A stretch of 14,590 nucleotides of DNA from Dissophora ornata (Eukaryota > Mortierellomycota > Mortierellomycetes > Mortierellales > Mortierellaceae): the NCBI GenBank assembly GCA_025201705.1, contig MU617370.1, forward strand, positions 1 to 14,590. Reading direction: 5' to 3'. The position numbers were made by a program, and so were the translations under genes. Below, piece after piece: positions 1 to 9,047 of the stretch. How positions within the stretch are numbered: the first letter of the stretch is position 1; each line of letters starts with the position of its first letter. The notes beneath the pieces were generated by a model, which was given only the letters and a program-made list of their open reading frames with translations, did no database searches and was not told the DNA's origin.

Positions 1-15
1 AAAAAAAAAAAAAAA
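1..15. repeat. Poly(A) run at window edge
   Basis: Fifteen A residues open the window. Similar 14-16 nt A or T runs recur at 8888-8902, 12007-12020, 12287-12302, 13041-13055, 13204-13219 and 13821-13835, so this is probably ordinary low-complexity intergenic DNA of this genome rather than a specific element. Confidence 0.9.
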
Positions 16-42
16 GAAAAGCTTTTGGCAGTCACATAATGC

Positions 43-254
43 TATAAAGAGCCTCGTTTTTTCCCTTCGTCTGGTTTTGGGGGGTTTTCTCTTTTGGTTT
101 TTGGTTTTGGTTTCTTCTTTTTTTCTGGCTTGGGTTTTCTTTCTCTATCCTTCTCCATTCCGTCTAATACCACCTGTACGTATTCCCTCCCCTTCCCTCC
201 TCCATTTCCCACTTCCCTTTCCCTCCACTCACGTCGGAAATACATACAAGAGTC
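43..254 (+). promoter_or_regulatory. IMPDH promoter and pyrimidine-rich leader
   Basis: TATAAA lies at 43-48, about 207 nt before the IMPDH start codon. It is followed by a G/T stretch (73-110) with GG and G6 tracts separated by T4-T5, and then a strongly C/T-rich stretch (111-235) of the kind seen before highly expressed fungal genes. The start codon has G at -3. No upstream ATG opens a long competing frame directly before 255. The TATA assignment is inferred from sequence and distance only. Confidence 0.5.
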
Positions 255-2194
255 ATGACTGTCCAGAACCAGTACCCCGACATTGCCCAGGCGCTCAAGG
301 ACCTTGAGGCTGCCGGAGCCAAGAACCGCCGCGACGGTCTCTCTGCCGAGGAGCTCATGGACTCTGTTACCCAGGGTGGTCTCACCTACAACGACTTCTT
401 GATCCTGCCCGGCTTCATCAACTTCCAGGCCCATGCTGTCCAGCTCGAGTCCAAGATCACCAAGCGTATCACCCTCAAGACCCCCTTCATCTCCTCGCCC
501 ATGGACACTGTCACCGAGACCGATATGGCCATTGCCATGGCTGTAAGTGATCCCCACTGTCTCTCGAGCATCGCTGTCAGGGCATGGTGGCATGCGTGAA
601 CACCTGTTACGCGTTCCAAGCTCCACCCTGCCATGATTGCCACGATTGTTTTCTTCCCCGCAAATTTCTTTATTGGGCAAAGGCATTTATTTGTCTGCTG
701 ATTGTCTTCAACGGAAGCTCACACGATGCACAAAACCTTATGCACGTCTCTCAACATCTTTTAGTTGCTTGGTGGTATCGGTATCCTCCACCACAACTGC
801 ACGCCCGAGCAGCAGGCTGACATGGTCCGCAAGGTCAAGAAGTTCGAGAACGGCTTCATCACCGATCCCGTTTGCTTGACCGAGAACCACACTGTTGCTG
901 ATGTCCTTTCCATCAAGGACAAGTTTGGCTTCTGTGGCATCCCTATCACCGGTAAGAAAAAAAGAAAAAAAAAAAAAACCAACCCCGATCTGTCTTTTTT
1001 CTCTCCGCTCCGATGTTTGGAAATAACAACAAATGCCCTCGAATGTGATATTAATTGTATGTATTTGTTTCCGGATCAGAGAATGGCAAGCTCGGCTCCA
1101 AGTTGGTCGGTATTGTCACCGCCCGTGATATCCAGTTCGTCAATGACCACACCACCTTGCTCAAGGACTGCATGACCACCGATATGGTTCTTGCTCAAGA
1201 GGGTGTCACTCTCGAGGAGGCCAACAGCATCTTGTGCCAGTCCAAGAAGGGCAAGTTGCCCGTCGTCAACAGCAACGGCGAGCTCTGCTCCCTCCTCGCT
1301 CGCTCGGATTTGCTCAAGAACCAGAACTTCCCCTTGGCTAGCAAGGCTTTCAAGTCGAAGCAGTTGCTCTGCGGAGCTGCCATCGGCACCCGCCCCGATG
1401 ACCGTGAGCGTCTTAGCTTGTTGGTCGCTGCAGGCTTGGATGTCGTCGTCTTGGATTCGTCCCAGGGTAACTCGTCCTTCCAGATCGAGATGATCCAGTG
1501 GATCAAGGAGACTTATCCCGAGATCGATGTCATTGCCGGAAACGTTGTTGTCTGGGAGCAGGCTGCTCGCTTGATCGCCGCTGGCGCTGACGGTCTCCGT
1601 GTCGGTATGGGCTCTGGCTCTATCTGCATCACCCAGGAGGTCATGGCCTGCGGTCGTCCTCAGGGTACTGCCGTCTACAAGGTCGCCCAGTTTGCGGCCA
1701 AGTACGGTGTCCCCGTCATTGCTGATGGTGGAATCGGTAACATTGGCCACATCACCAAGGCCTTGGCACTCGGTGCCTCCGGTGTCATGATGGGAGGTCT
1801 CTTGGCCGGAACGACCGAGTCTCCTGGTGAATACTTTTACTTGGATGGCCAGCGTTTGAAGAAGTACCGTGGTATGGGTTCGCTCGATGCTATGGAGAAG
1901 GCTGGCGATGGCGGCAACGGCTCGACCAAGCGTTACTACTCCGAGTCAGACTCTGTCAAAGTCGCACAGGGAGTGTCTGGTTCGGTCGTCGACAAGGGCT
2001 CAATCAAGAAGTTCGTGCCTTACTTGTACACTGGCCTTCAGCACTCGCTCCAGGACATCGGTGTTGACAGCATTGAGGCCATGAAGGACGGTATGCGTGA
2101 GGGCTCTGTCCGTTTTGAGCGTCGCACAGCTGCTGCCCAGGCTGAGGGCGGTGTTCACTCTTTGCACAGCTACACCAAGCGTCTCTTCTCGTAA
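255..2194 (+). CDS. IMD: Inosine-5'-monophosphate dehydrogenase (IMPDH)
   Basis: Catalyses the NAD-dependent oxidation of IMP to XMP, the committed step of guanine nucleotide synthesis; a cytosolic tetramer/octamer. Exons are 255-542, 765-951 and 1080-2194. The introns are 543-764 (GTAAGT..TAG, phase 0) and 952-1079 (GTAAGA..CAG, phase 1). Together they give 529 aa, against 514 in human IMPDH2. The (beta/alpha)8 catalytic barrel is interrupted by a Bateman module of two CBS domains (about residues 125-250). The barrel carries LDSSQGNS (Asp284-Ser286), the catalytic loop GSGSICIT with nucleophile Cys341, and the mobile-flap Arg443-Tyr444 dyad, and the protein ends in a KRLFS tail. All key residues are intact. 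The start gives MTVQNQ and is the first ATG after the leader. Strong C-ending codon bias suggests high expression. Fungal paralogues (IMD1-4 in yeast) cannot be told apart from this sequence, so the symbol is generic. Confidence 0.97.
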
Positions 2195-2279
2195 AAGAGA
2201 CGTCTTATTTAATATCTTCGCCGCATCTTCATCATTCTATCCATACACACATCTCACTCATTTCCACTGTACACAACCA

Positions 2280-2285
2280 AATAAA
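2280..2285 (+). terminator. IMPDH poly(A) signal
   Basis: AATAAA lies 86 nt after the IMPDH stop codon, at the end of an AT-rich 3' region. Assigned by motif and distance. Confidence 0.6.
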
Positions 2286-3400
2286 TGAACATGTTTTCAT
2301 TACTCCACATAAACATTTTCGGTGCCTCTCAAGGTCTTCATTTCTCCATTGAGATCTTTCTGCGGAAATATTGGTTCTGTCGCGTTGCTGGCTTGTCCTT
2401 TCGAGTTTGACCTGTAGAAAGCTTTGGCCTTCCACAAGCCAGAATCTTCTTTTTGACGAACTCCTTCTTTCTGTCTCTCAAAAGTTGTAGGATCCGGGGG
2501 TTGCAACTTTGCGTTTCTTGCATTTCATAGGCTCCCGCCAAGAACGTCGAGATGTATTGCGAAGGTTTATATATAAGCTCGTGTCTCCAAATGAATCATC
2601 GCGAATGCACTTCCGCGTGCCTTCCTACATTTATTCTTTGACTTGTGGAATCGTCGCGAGCATTTTTATCAGTGTTGTCGAGAATTGAAGCAAGACCGCC
2701 TAATTTCTTTGGATGCTTTTTTTACCTGTGTTTTTTGTGTGTGTGCTGTGTTCTTTTCTTCTCTTTTAGCAGACAGAAACGGTCAACACTGTTGGGCAAT
2801 TGCGGTGCCAAGGTCGGCAACTCGGCATCCTCTGGCTCTGTTAACATTAAATCCTTTCCTGTCATTTACTCTGCAACTAGTTTACAAACAAATTAATAGC
2901 CATATCTCTAATACCTGTTTCTACTGGCGTCTTTTCACATCTTGCAAATATCGACCATGCGACGTCGAATCGTTGCTGCGATCTCGGATGAAGAAGCATT
3001 ATATTGCAACGAGTAAAGCGATGAAAATTGTGAGAAGAGAGTGAAGGGGGAAAACAAGTGAACCTAACAGCAGACGCGGAAAAGGGAAGAGAAACCAGCA
3101 ACAGAGGAACAGAGGAGCAGGTAGAGCGATTTCAATTAAGGAGGATGGTCCGCGAAAAGATTGGAGGGAGGGATAAAGAGGGATGATTCGAGTATGACAA
3201 ATGTGTTACGAAAGAAGAGCGACATCCAGTCGTTGTTTGTAATAGACCTTTGTGCGACGCGTCCTGAGGCATTTGCAATAAGTTGTATTTTAATTGTGGG
3301 ATATCAAGAACATCCTCCCCTTTAAGACTCCTATTCTCCATACTTGACGCATCATCTGCATGAAATCTCAGCATCTTTCGACTAAGCTCTAGTCCGGGCA
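2286..3400. other. Convergent intergenic region, no convincing gene
   Basis: About 1.1 kb between the 3' ends of IMPDH (+) and PRP19 (-). A palindromic TTATATATAA at 2567-2576 could act as a TATA element in either direction. On the minus strand an ATG 44 nt beyond it opens a 61-codon, very Lys/Arg-rich frame (2338-2523), described in the findings. Frames at 2643-3044 have Cys/Phe-rich, low-complexity translations and look spurious. I see no tRNA B-box, snRNA motif or repeat array. Confidence 0.5.
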
Positions 3401-5358
3401 TTACTCGGTAATACCAAAGACGCGAAGGCTGCGATCCAAGCCGCCGGCAACGAGGTAGTCGCCCAATGGTCCAAACTTCAAACTTGTGATCTCAGCCGTG
3501 TTTTCCGTAAGATTAGCCAACTCCTGCCACGTCTTAACCTTAAAAACGCTGTTAATGAGAATATAAAAAAAAATAGAAGGAAGACGTTAGTATGCACCCT
3601 TTGAGACTGTATCATTCTGGTAACATGATCCAACTGCTTACCGGATATCAGTGCCTCCAACACCAAGATATGTTCCGGACTGGTCCCAGGCCAAGGCGTT
3701 GATCACACCCTGGTCTGCAACCTGCAACTTGTGCACAATCTCAAGTGTCCTCAAGTTCCAAATGCTCACTTCGTTATTCTCTCCAGCAGCCGCCATCAGG
3801 TATCCATTCTCACTAAACGTCATAGTCTTCACAGCTCCGACATGGCCTTCGAACGAAGCGACAGCCTCTTTTGTGCGAACATCCCAAATCTTGACAGCAG
3901 ATTCCGTCGTTCCCGTGCCGAACAACAGACCGTCAGGATGGAACGCTGCAGAGGAATAACCCTTGGTCACATCATCTGAGCGAGCCGTCAACAGCGTCGA
4001 TCCTGTCTCGAGGTCATGGAATGCCCACGAGGAATCCATGGAAGCGGTCGCAACGTAGTCCTTAGTTGGGTGCACGCACAATCCAGTCACCTCTGCACTG
4101 TGTCCCGAGAGCGTATGTGCGGCGCTGTATCCATAACTCTTGTCTGCACTGGCAGTCCAAATCTTGACTGTCTGATCTGCAGATGCTGTTAAAGCCATAT
4201 CCTGACCAGCCTCCTCTGAACGTCCTGTCCATGAGACATGTGTAATCTTTTTTGAGTGTCCCTTCAATGTCGCCACAACTTTCTCCTCTGATTGACTGAA
4301 CACCAACGCATTCTTGTCGTTGCCTCCTGTCAACACCAATCCATTCTTGGCATCCAAATCCAAGCTCGTGATGCCTGGCGAGCGAGCCGCATGCAACCCT
4401 GGGAAAACTGCGCGCTGGGTGTAGGTTTGAACAGCTTCTGCAGTCACATTGGCCTTGCGCCTGCGAGTCTTTGACAAAATAGCGGTCGTAGCTTCAAGTT
4501 TTCCACGAACTTCGGCTGACAATCCTGAAGCATCCTCCATAGCAACATCGGCAGTCTCCCCAGCAGCAGCGGCTTTGGTTCCCAAATGTGCCTGAACATT
4601 GGCGAGAGCTCTACATAGATGTTCCCAGTTCGATATATGAAATATGTGATGTTTTAGCGACTAATGGAATCAACATGAGCGATTCAGCTTCATGAACACC
4701 AAAATCTTCAGGCTGATCAAATCAAGGACTTACTCGCGAGCGGCATCGCGCTCCTTCATCAGACGAGCAATAACTCTGCACGCAGCATCATGTTGGTAAA
4801 GGGCATGGCTGAGTTCCTGACGAACCTGCTGATACTGCTGCTTCAAAGTAAAGGTCTCGAGCATAATTGAGTCCCATTCGTTCTGAAGGACTGAGAGGAT
4901 TGAAGGGATCGAAGTCATAGCAGGAGGACGGGGCTTGACGGTACCGGGAGCTACAAAACACGCGTAACACAGTTGAATATCCGTGGTTAGGAAACTGAGG
5001 GGTAAAGGCGCTCTGCATGCACAACAACATCGCTAGATTCTGCTGTGATACACGTACTGGACTTAATATCCAAAAGGTCCTCGACCGACAGCTCCTCGCC
5101 AGAAACGGGGTCCTTGCCATTGTCCTCGATGTACTTGACGATCAAGCGGCGCTCATAGACCTGACCGCTCTTTTTCGATACCACGGGGTGCTCGGGAGCC
5201 TCACCAGAGACTATAAAGTCGCGAGTTATAAAAAAAGATTGTTTAGATTGTGAGGGTGCTCGATCAGATCTCGCGCATCTTGTTTATCGATGATCCTGAA
5301 GGTTCCATCCACACCCATGGATCGGGATGCGGATGTTAAACTTACTTGCGCAAAACAT
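3401..5358 (-). CDS. PRP19: Pre-mRNA-processing factor 19 (PRP19, NTC/Prp19 complex)
   Basis: Tetrameric E3 ubiquitin ligase that nucleates the Prp19 (NineTeen) complex, stabilising U5/U6 pairing and driving ubiquitin-dependent snRNP changes in the spliceosome. Exons in transcript order are 5346-5358, 5058-5210, 4734-4950, 3642-4610 and 3401-3548. Introns are 5211-5345, 4951-5057 (GTACGT), 4611-4733 and 3549-3641. The product is 499 aa, against 504 in human. The N-terminal U-box (about residues 1-70) has the family signatures [17 protein letters not shown] and [10 protein letters not shown] conserved helical tetramerisation segment follows (about 70-135) with [15 protein letters not shown] and [17 protein letters not shown]. 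The WD40 propeller spans about 207-499 (motifs [31 protein letters not shown]). A 13-nt first exon encodes MFCA plus one base. The last intron has a perfect TACTAAC branch site at 3586-3592. Start ATG has A at -3. Nothing is truncated. Confidence 0.97.
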
Positions 5359-5480
5359 GTTCCTGAGGAGTGAGGGCTGGCGATGGTGAGGAGGTGATGA
5401 TGAATGCAACGAAATGAAAACGACAGGGTTTCTGGTGGCTTTCTGCCGTCGTTGTGAAACGAGGACAATGGGCGCGAAAA

Positions 5481-5499
5481 TTACGTCACCGAAGTGACG
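5481..5499 (-). promoter_or_regulatory. CRE-like site and inverted repeat before PRP19
   Basis: TTACGTCACC at 5481-5490 is a CRE/ATF-type site (GGTGACGTAA on the minus strand), about 125 nt before the PRP19 ATG. It overlaps a perfect 6-bp inverted repeat: CGTCAC 5484-5489, 4-nt loop, GTGACG 5494-5499. Read on the minus strand the loop is TTCG closed by C-G. It could be a promoter element, or an RNA hairpin if transcription starts upstream. Confidence 0.45.
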
Positions 5500-5505
5500 A
5501 AACTC

Positions 5506-5529
5506 TCACGCCCAGCCCCGAATCATCAT
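5506..5529 (-). other. Possible upstream ORF in the PRP19 leader
   Basis: A 7-codon frame (MMIRGWA then TGA) lies about 150 nt before the PRP19 start on the same strand. It matters only if the PRP19 mRNA begins upstream of 5529, which the splice signals at 5570-5654 make possible. There is no evidence of translation. Confidence 0.2.
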
Positions 5530-5569
5530 TTTGAGTGTGTTTCCGGACACACAAAGTTTTACGGTCCTA

Positions 5570-6066
5570 CTGAAAAAGATCAAACTCAACGGTTAGACTT
5601 ACTCAAACGATGTCTTCGTTGTTGTAACATTTAAAGCATCAACAATAGACTTACAGGCTATCAGAGCCATAGGACCGGATTCGCGACCACGTATCGCTTC
5701 AACGCGCGGGGCGAACCCCAGGTACGCGCTACGGTATTCAAAAGAGGACAGCTTGGTTAATCCTCGAACTATCACTCTCACCCCATTTCTCGCTGTCCTC
5801 TTGTGGATAGCCCCAAAACGACAACAGCAATAAAGAAGCTCGTGGAAACAAGGAAATACAGAGAAGCCAAGCAAATGCTGGACGTAGTCCAAGAAGTGAG
5901 GAGAGAATGAGAGAGGGGAAAAGAAACGTAGAGAGAGTGTACCGGCTGTGGAGAGAGGGAAGAAAAAGGCATTCTGGGCTTACCTGAAGCGTCCAATGGT
6001 GGCGAATGGAGAGGAAGAAAAGAGAAGAGAAGAGAAGAGAAGAGAAGAAAGAGGCTCGCTTTTATA
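5570..6066 (-). other. Unexplained minus-strand TATA/CT/splice-signal unit
   Basis: On the minus strand a consensus TATAAAA (6060-6066) is followed by a CT-rich tract, then CAG|GTAAGC with the donor GT at 5983. Farther along, GTAAGT at 5649-5654, CTAAC at about 5590 and TTTTTCAG ending at 5570 define an 85-nt intron with the same size and signals as those in the confirmed genes. A possible acceptor for the first donor ends at 5878, which would make a 106-nt intron. No frame through the implied exons gives a recognisable protein. It could be a spliced 5' leader of PRP19 or a separate non-coding transcript. Confidence 0.4.
6021..6045. repeat. (AGAGA)5 pentanucleotide tract
   Basis: Five perfect copies of AGAGA on the plus strand, giving a TCTCT tract on the minus strand just downstream of the TATAAAA at 6060-6066. 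Pyrimidine tracts in this position are typical of fungal core promoters. Confidence 0.85.
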
Positions 6067-6263
6067 CTCTTCCGAGTCAAAGAAGCTTCCGGCTTGAATG
6101 GTGGCGCAAAAGAAAGCGCAATAAACAAGCTCTGTGTATCGAAACGGGATGGACCGTGGTGGATGACGATCAATAATTATGAATAAACAGTAGCGACGCA
6201 GAGCTACAGCTTTGCATTTCGGTATCTTGGATCAGAAAGCTAGGATACACCAGTCTACAGTGT

Positions 6264-6297
6264 ATTGGCCAATCAGCCGTCGTCGTAGGTGACGTCG
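6264..6297. promoter_or_regulatory. CCAAT (NF-Y) plus CRE-like promoter module
   Basis: The palindrome ATTGGCCAAT at 6264-6273 contains CCAATCAGC (6269-6277), a canonical NF-Y/HAP site. It is followed by AGGTGACGTCG (6287-6297), a CRE/ATF-type site. The pair lies about 200 bp upstream of the minus-strand TATA box at 6060-6066 and 63 bp upstream of a small plus-strand ATG frame, so its target is unclear. Confidence 0.45.
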
Positions 6298-7332
6298 ATT
6301 ATTTCAACGGAAAAATTGGTGGCGCTAATCGCGAGAACAAAAGTTATGCCAGTGAAGATATGGATTTGCGGCGTCTTTTCGATGAGGAAGGCCGAGAACT
6401 ACAAGAAGCGATAGAGATGTTATGTTTGCGCCACCAGAAAACCTCTGCAAGGCCATATAGATGGTAACTACAGCGAATTAAAAGACGCCCCAGAGAGGGT
6501 GCGTAATCTGCAAACAAATGTAGTCTACAGCGGCTTTAGCAACAACGTCCGAGTCCTAGTACTCTAGAGCGGTTACTGATTTATTGACTGATATACTGCG
6601 CTGACCACTGCCACGGTCACCGTCCGAAAACACATCTGACGCCTCTGCTAACCACTTTGACATGCTACCCCTGACGTAACAGCATGCGTGTTTGCTATCC
6701 CTTGACGCCTCTTGGCGCGTCTGGTAATCAAGAGTACAGGGATCAGGACCAGAATAGAGCCGCCGCACTCACTGCCGAGCTAAGCAGCATTGAATGACTG
6801 CACCTCTCCTCACACTAAAAAAACGCGCTGGTCAAAATATGTCGTTGCACATCGCTGGGTTTATGCACCCCACCTCCGCTGCGACCAGCCTCTTCGCAAA
6901 TAGCGATGAATTTTTTGGGAGCAAACCCAAGCGGCCGCCAAACGATCTAGATGTTTGACGACAGTTGTCTTGCCCCCCTTCCCCAATCTTCTTACATCGG
7001 CAATCCCAAATAGACCGCTCTATCCGAAAAACCGCCGGCTTCCACAAATGACATCCTTGCAGCATCTTTTAGACATAGAGCAAGACGCCACACGAAATAA
7101 AGTTGGGAGGATGAGACTGAATTGTCGGGGATGACATACCGCTGACTGTCCAAGCATACATGGTAGTGATATGGCTATTGTTTGACAATGTCTGCTTTCT
7201 ACTTGACAGCCCAAACCGACGAGGAGGGTCTCTGTCCACTCCACTATCAACAGAATATCGATTTAAAGGGAATTAGACCAAACAGATAGCCCTGGCCTCT
7301 TGCCGTATTTCCAGTGTTACATAAAGGGTTGA
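6298..7332. other. Intergenic region between CSTF2 3' end and PRP19 upstream region
   Basis: About 1 kb with no recognisable gene. A 35-codon plus-strand ATG frame (6360-6467) has a hydrophilic helix-like translation but no known family. The remaining frames (for example minus 6556-6768, 6832-7065 and 7020-7250) read as random sequence. No tRNA or repeat was seen. Confidence 0.5.
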
Positions 7333-7338
7333 TTTATT
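7333..7338 (-). terminator. CSTF2 poly(A) signal
   Basis: AATAAA on the minus strand begins two bases after the CSTF2 stop codon (TGAAAATAAA). The distance is unusually short but the motif is exact. Confidence 0.55.
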
Positions 7339-7339
7339 T

Positions 7340-8808
7340 TCAAACTTTTGCGTTCATAAGCTGTGCCCTCAGTTGAATAATGTTCGCCCTTTGACCCTCC
7401 GGCAACGATGCAATGTCCGCAGGAGTCAATGCTAGGACTTGAGCAACCAACGCTTTTTGTTGCTCTGTGGTTCAATGAGGTAAGAATGAATAAATCAATC
7501 AGTTAGCCCAAGCGACTGATTTCATGTCTCTATTTAAACAACGAAGAGTGATTTGTAACGTACCGAGTGAAGGTGCCATTGGAGCACCTGGCTGAGGCTG
7601 AGGAGGCTGCGGCGCCATATTTGGATATCCTGGTGGCGCAAACTGATGTTGCTGCTGAAGATGTGGTGGCGGGGGCATTCCCATGTGCTGCGGCGGCGGG
7701 GGTGGTGGGATATGTTGCTGCGGAGGGGTAGGTGCATTTGGCGTCGGAGCCTTCGGCCCTGGCATTGCAGGGAACATTCTCTATGAACTCAGAACGGTCA
7801 GTGCTTGTCAAAAATGCATACTTGCAGGCCACTTGTAGGTCATGACACAGTCGAAGTTTTATATACCTGAAGCGAACTGGGCTCGACCAAGTTCATCATG
7901 AGCAATGCCTGGAACAACGCATATGACAACTGTGGGTTCTCGTTCAAAACTGTCTTGGCTTTCTCAGGCTCAGTGGCGCCCAGGACTTTCATGGACGAAA
8001 TCAAATCAAACACATTTTGCGGTGTCATGGTTGCCAACACAGCTGATATCGCGTCCGAAGAATTTGGTCCTGCTGCCATTGGTGGTGGAGGACCTCCTGT
8101 CATAGGGAGCTGCGGCCCAGGGGGTCGGCTGTGTGAAAGTGGTGGCGGCGGTGCTACGTTTGGGTTGTTAGCGATCCGAGGGTCCAATCTTGGTGCTGCG
8201 CCTTGAGGAGGTACGAAAGACGGTTGCTGCTGCTGGTGAAGGTGAAGAGGCATTGGAGGAGCAGGTCCAGTAGGTCCCAATCCTGGTCCAATATTTCTCA
8301 TGAACGACCCTTCCTCCAGATCACGACCGCCGTTTCTGGCAGGATCGGCCTCGGCGTAGTCAACCTTCAATGGTCGGTTTCCTATTTCCCTGCCATTGAG
8401 ATTCCTGACTGCGGAAGCTGCTGTCCTCTCATCCTGGAATTCACAGAATCCGTATCCCCTTGGCTTTCCAGTTTCGCGCTCAAAAACCAGTCTATTCTTG
8501 GAGCAAGTTGCTGCGGTTTTAGTTACTGTTCGTTAGCGAGATAACTGGCATCCGAAGAATAAGAACACTGAGCGCCTTGCCTTGTAAGCATATCCTAGCA
8601 TACCTAAAGGATACGACGGGTCCGACCTCGCTGAAGATTTCAATGAGCTGCTCCTCAGTCTGCTCATAAGGAATGTTCCCCACTACAGTTGGAAACAAAG
8701 ACAAAAGAAATGTATTAGCATGGGGGGCCATTAATTCACCTGCTGAAGATTATACTACAACAATACAGACAGACAGTTCTTACCAAAGACAACTTTTGAA
8801 CCGCTCAT
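7340..8808 (-). CDS. CSTF2: Cleavage stimulation factor subunit 2 (CSTF2/RNA15/Ctf1 family)
   Basis: RNA-binding subunit of the CstF/CF I complex that recognises U/GU-rich elements near the poly(A) site during nuclear mRNA 3'-end formation. Exons are 8784-8808, 8604-8682, 7867-8491, 7564-7780 and 7340-7464. Introns are 8683-8783, 8492-8603, 7781-7866 and 7465-7563 (GTACGT donor). The product is 356 aa, shorter than human CSTF2 (577) and in the size range of fungal forms. The RRM (about residues 6-85) has RNP2 VFVGNI (7-12) and RNP1 RGYGFCEF (46-53). A Pro/Gln-rich linker (about 93-179) leads to the hinge that binds the CstF77/Rna14 partner (about 180-240, with [14 protein letters not shown] and [13 protein letters not shown]). 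A second Pro-rich stretch (244-315) precedes the C-terminal three-helix domain (316-356; [22 protein letters not shown]). Start ATG has A at -3. It diverges from eIF1 across a 239-bp promoter. Confidence 0.95.
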
Positions 8809-8827
8809 TGTGGTTGTGGTGTATAAT

Positions 8828-8884
8828 CCAATAAGAATGGAGTCGATCGACCTTCCATTAATGTAGGCTGGCATGACGTCACCT
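8828..8884. promoter_or_regulatory. Shared CSTF2/eIF1 divergent promoter (CCAAT and CRE)
   Basis: CCAAT lies at 8828-8832 and the perfect CRE palindrome TGACGTCA at 8874-8881, extended to AGGTGACGTCA on the minus strand. Only 239 bp separate the two start codons, so these sites can serve both genes. A T15 run (8888-8902) follows. Confidence 0.55.
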
Positions 8885-8989
8885 GACTTTTTTTTTTTTT
8901 TTGTATTTAACGTGTTTGTTTTCCCTTTCTTCTCTTCTCTTCTTTAACCCTACACCTGTCTCCGTCTTCCCTACGCCCCGTTCTCTTTG

Positions 8990-9047
8990 TATATAATCCC
9001 GCGTCCAGCTTTATCCAGTTTCCGGGGAGCAACACTTTTCTCTGTCC
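8990..9047 (+). promoter_or_regulatory. eIF1 core promoter and 5' UTR
   Basis: TATATAA at 8990-8996 sits 52 nt before the eIF1 ATG, downstream of a long CT-rich stretch (8928-8987). The bases before the ATG are GTCC, with T at -3, a poor initiation context. Confidence 0.55.

Noticed and set aside
1076..1750. 224-codon antisense frame inside IMPDH
   Set aside because: Shadow of the strongly biased codons of the real IMPDH exon on the other strand.
2643..3044. 133-codon plus-strand open frame
   Set aside because: Low-complexity, Cys/Phe-rich translation with no recognisable motif, no leader-like upstream sequence and no codon bias like the real genes.
5696..5735. tRNA-like GGGGTTCGCCCC on the minus strand
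   Set aside because: It resembles a T-arm but no acceptor stem, D-arm or anticodon arm can be placed around it.
5599..6173. Minus-strand frames of 97 and 131 codons upstream of PRP19
   Set aside because: They read through the CT-rich tract and the predicted introns, giving Ser/Leu/Phe-rich low-complexity protein; the splice signals there argue against continuous coding.
7530..7832. Alternative minus frame of 100 codons over CSTF2 exon 4
   Set aside because: The Pro-rich frame joins correctly to the exons on both sides and ends in the conserved C-terminal domain; this one does not.
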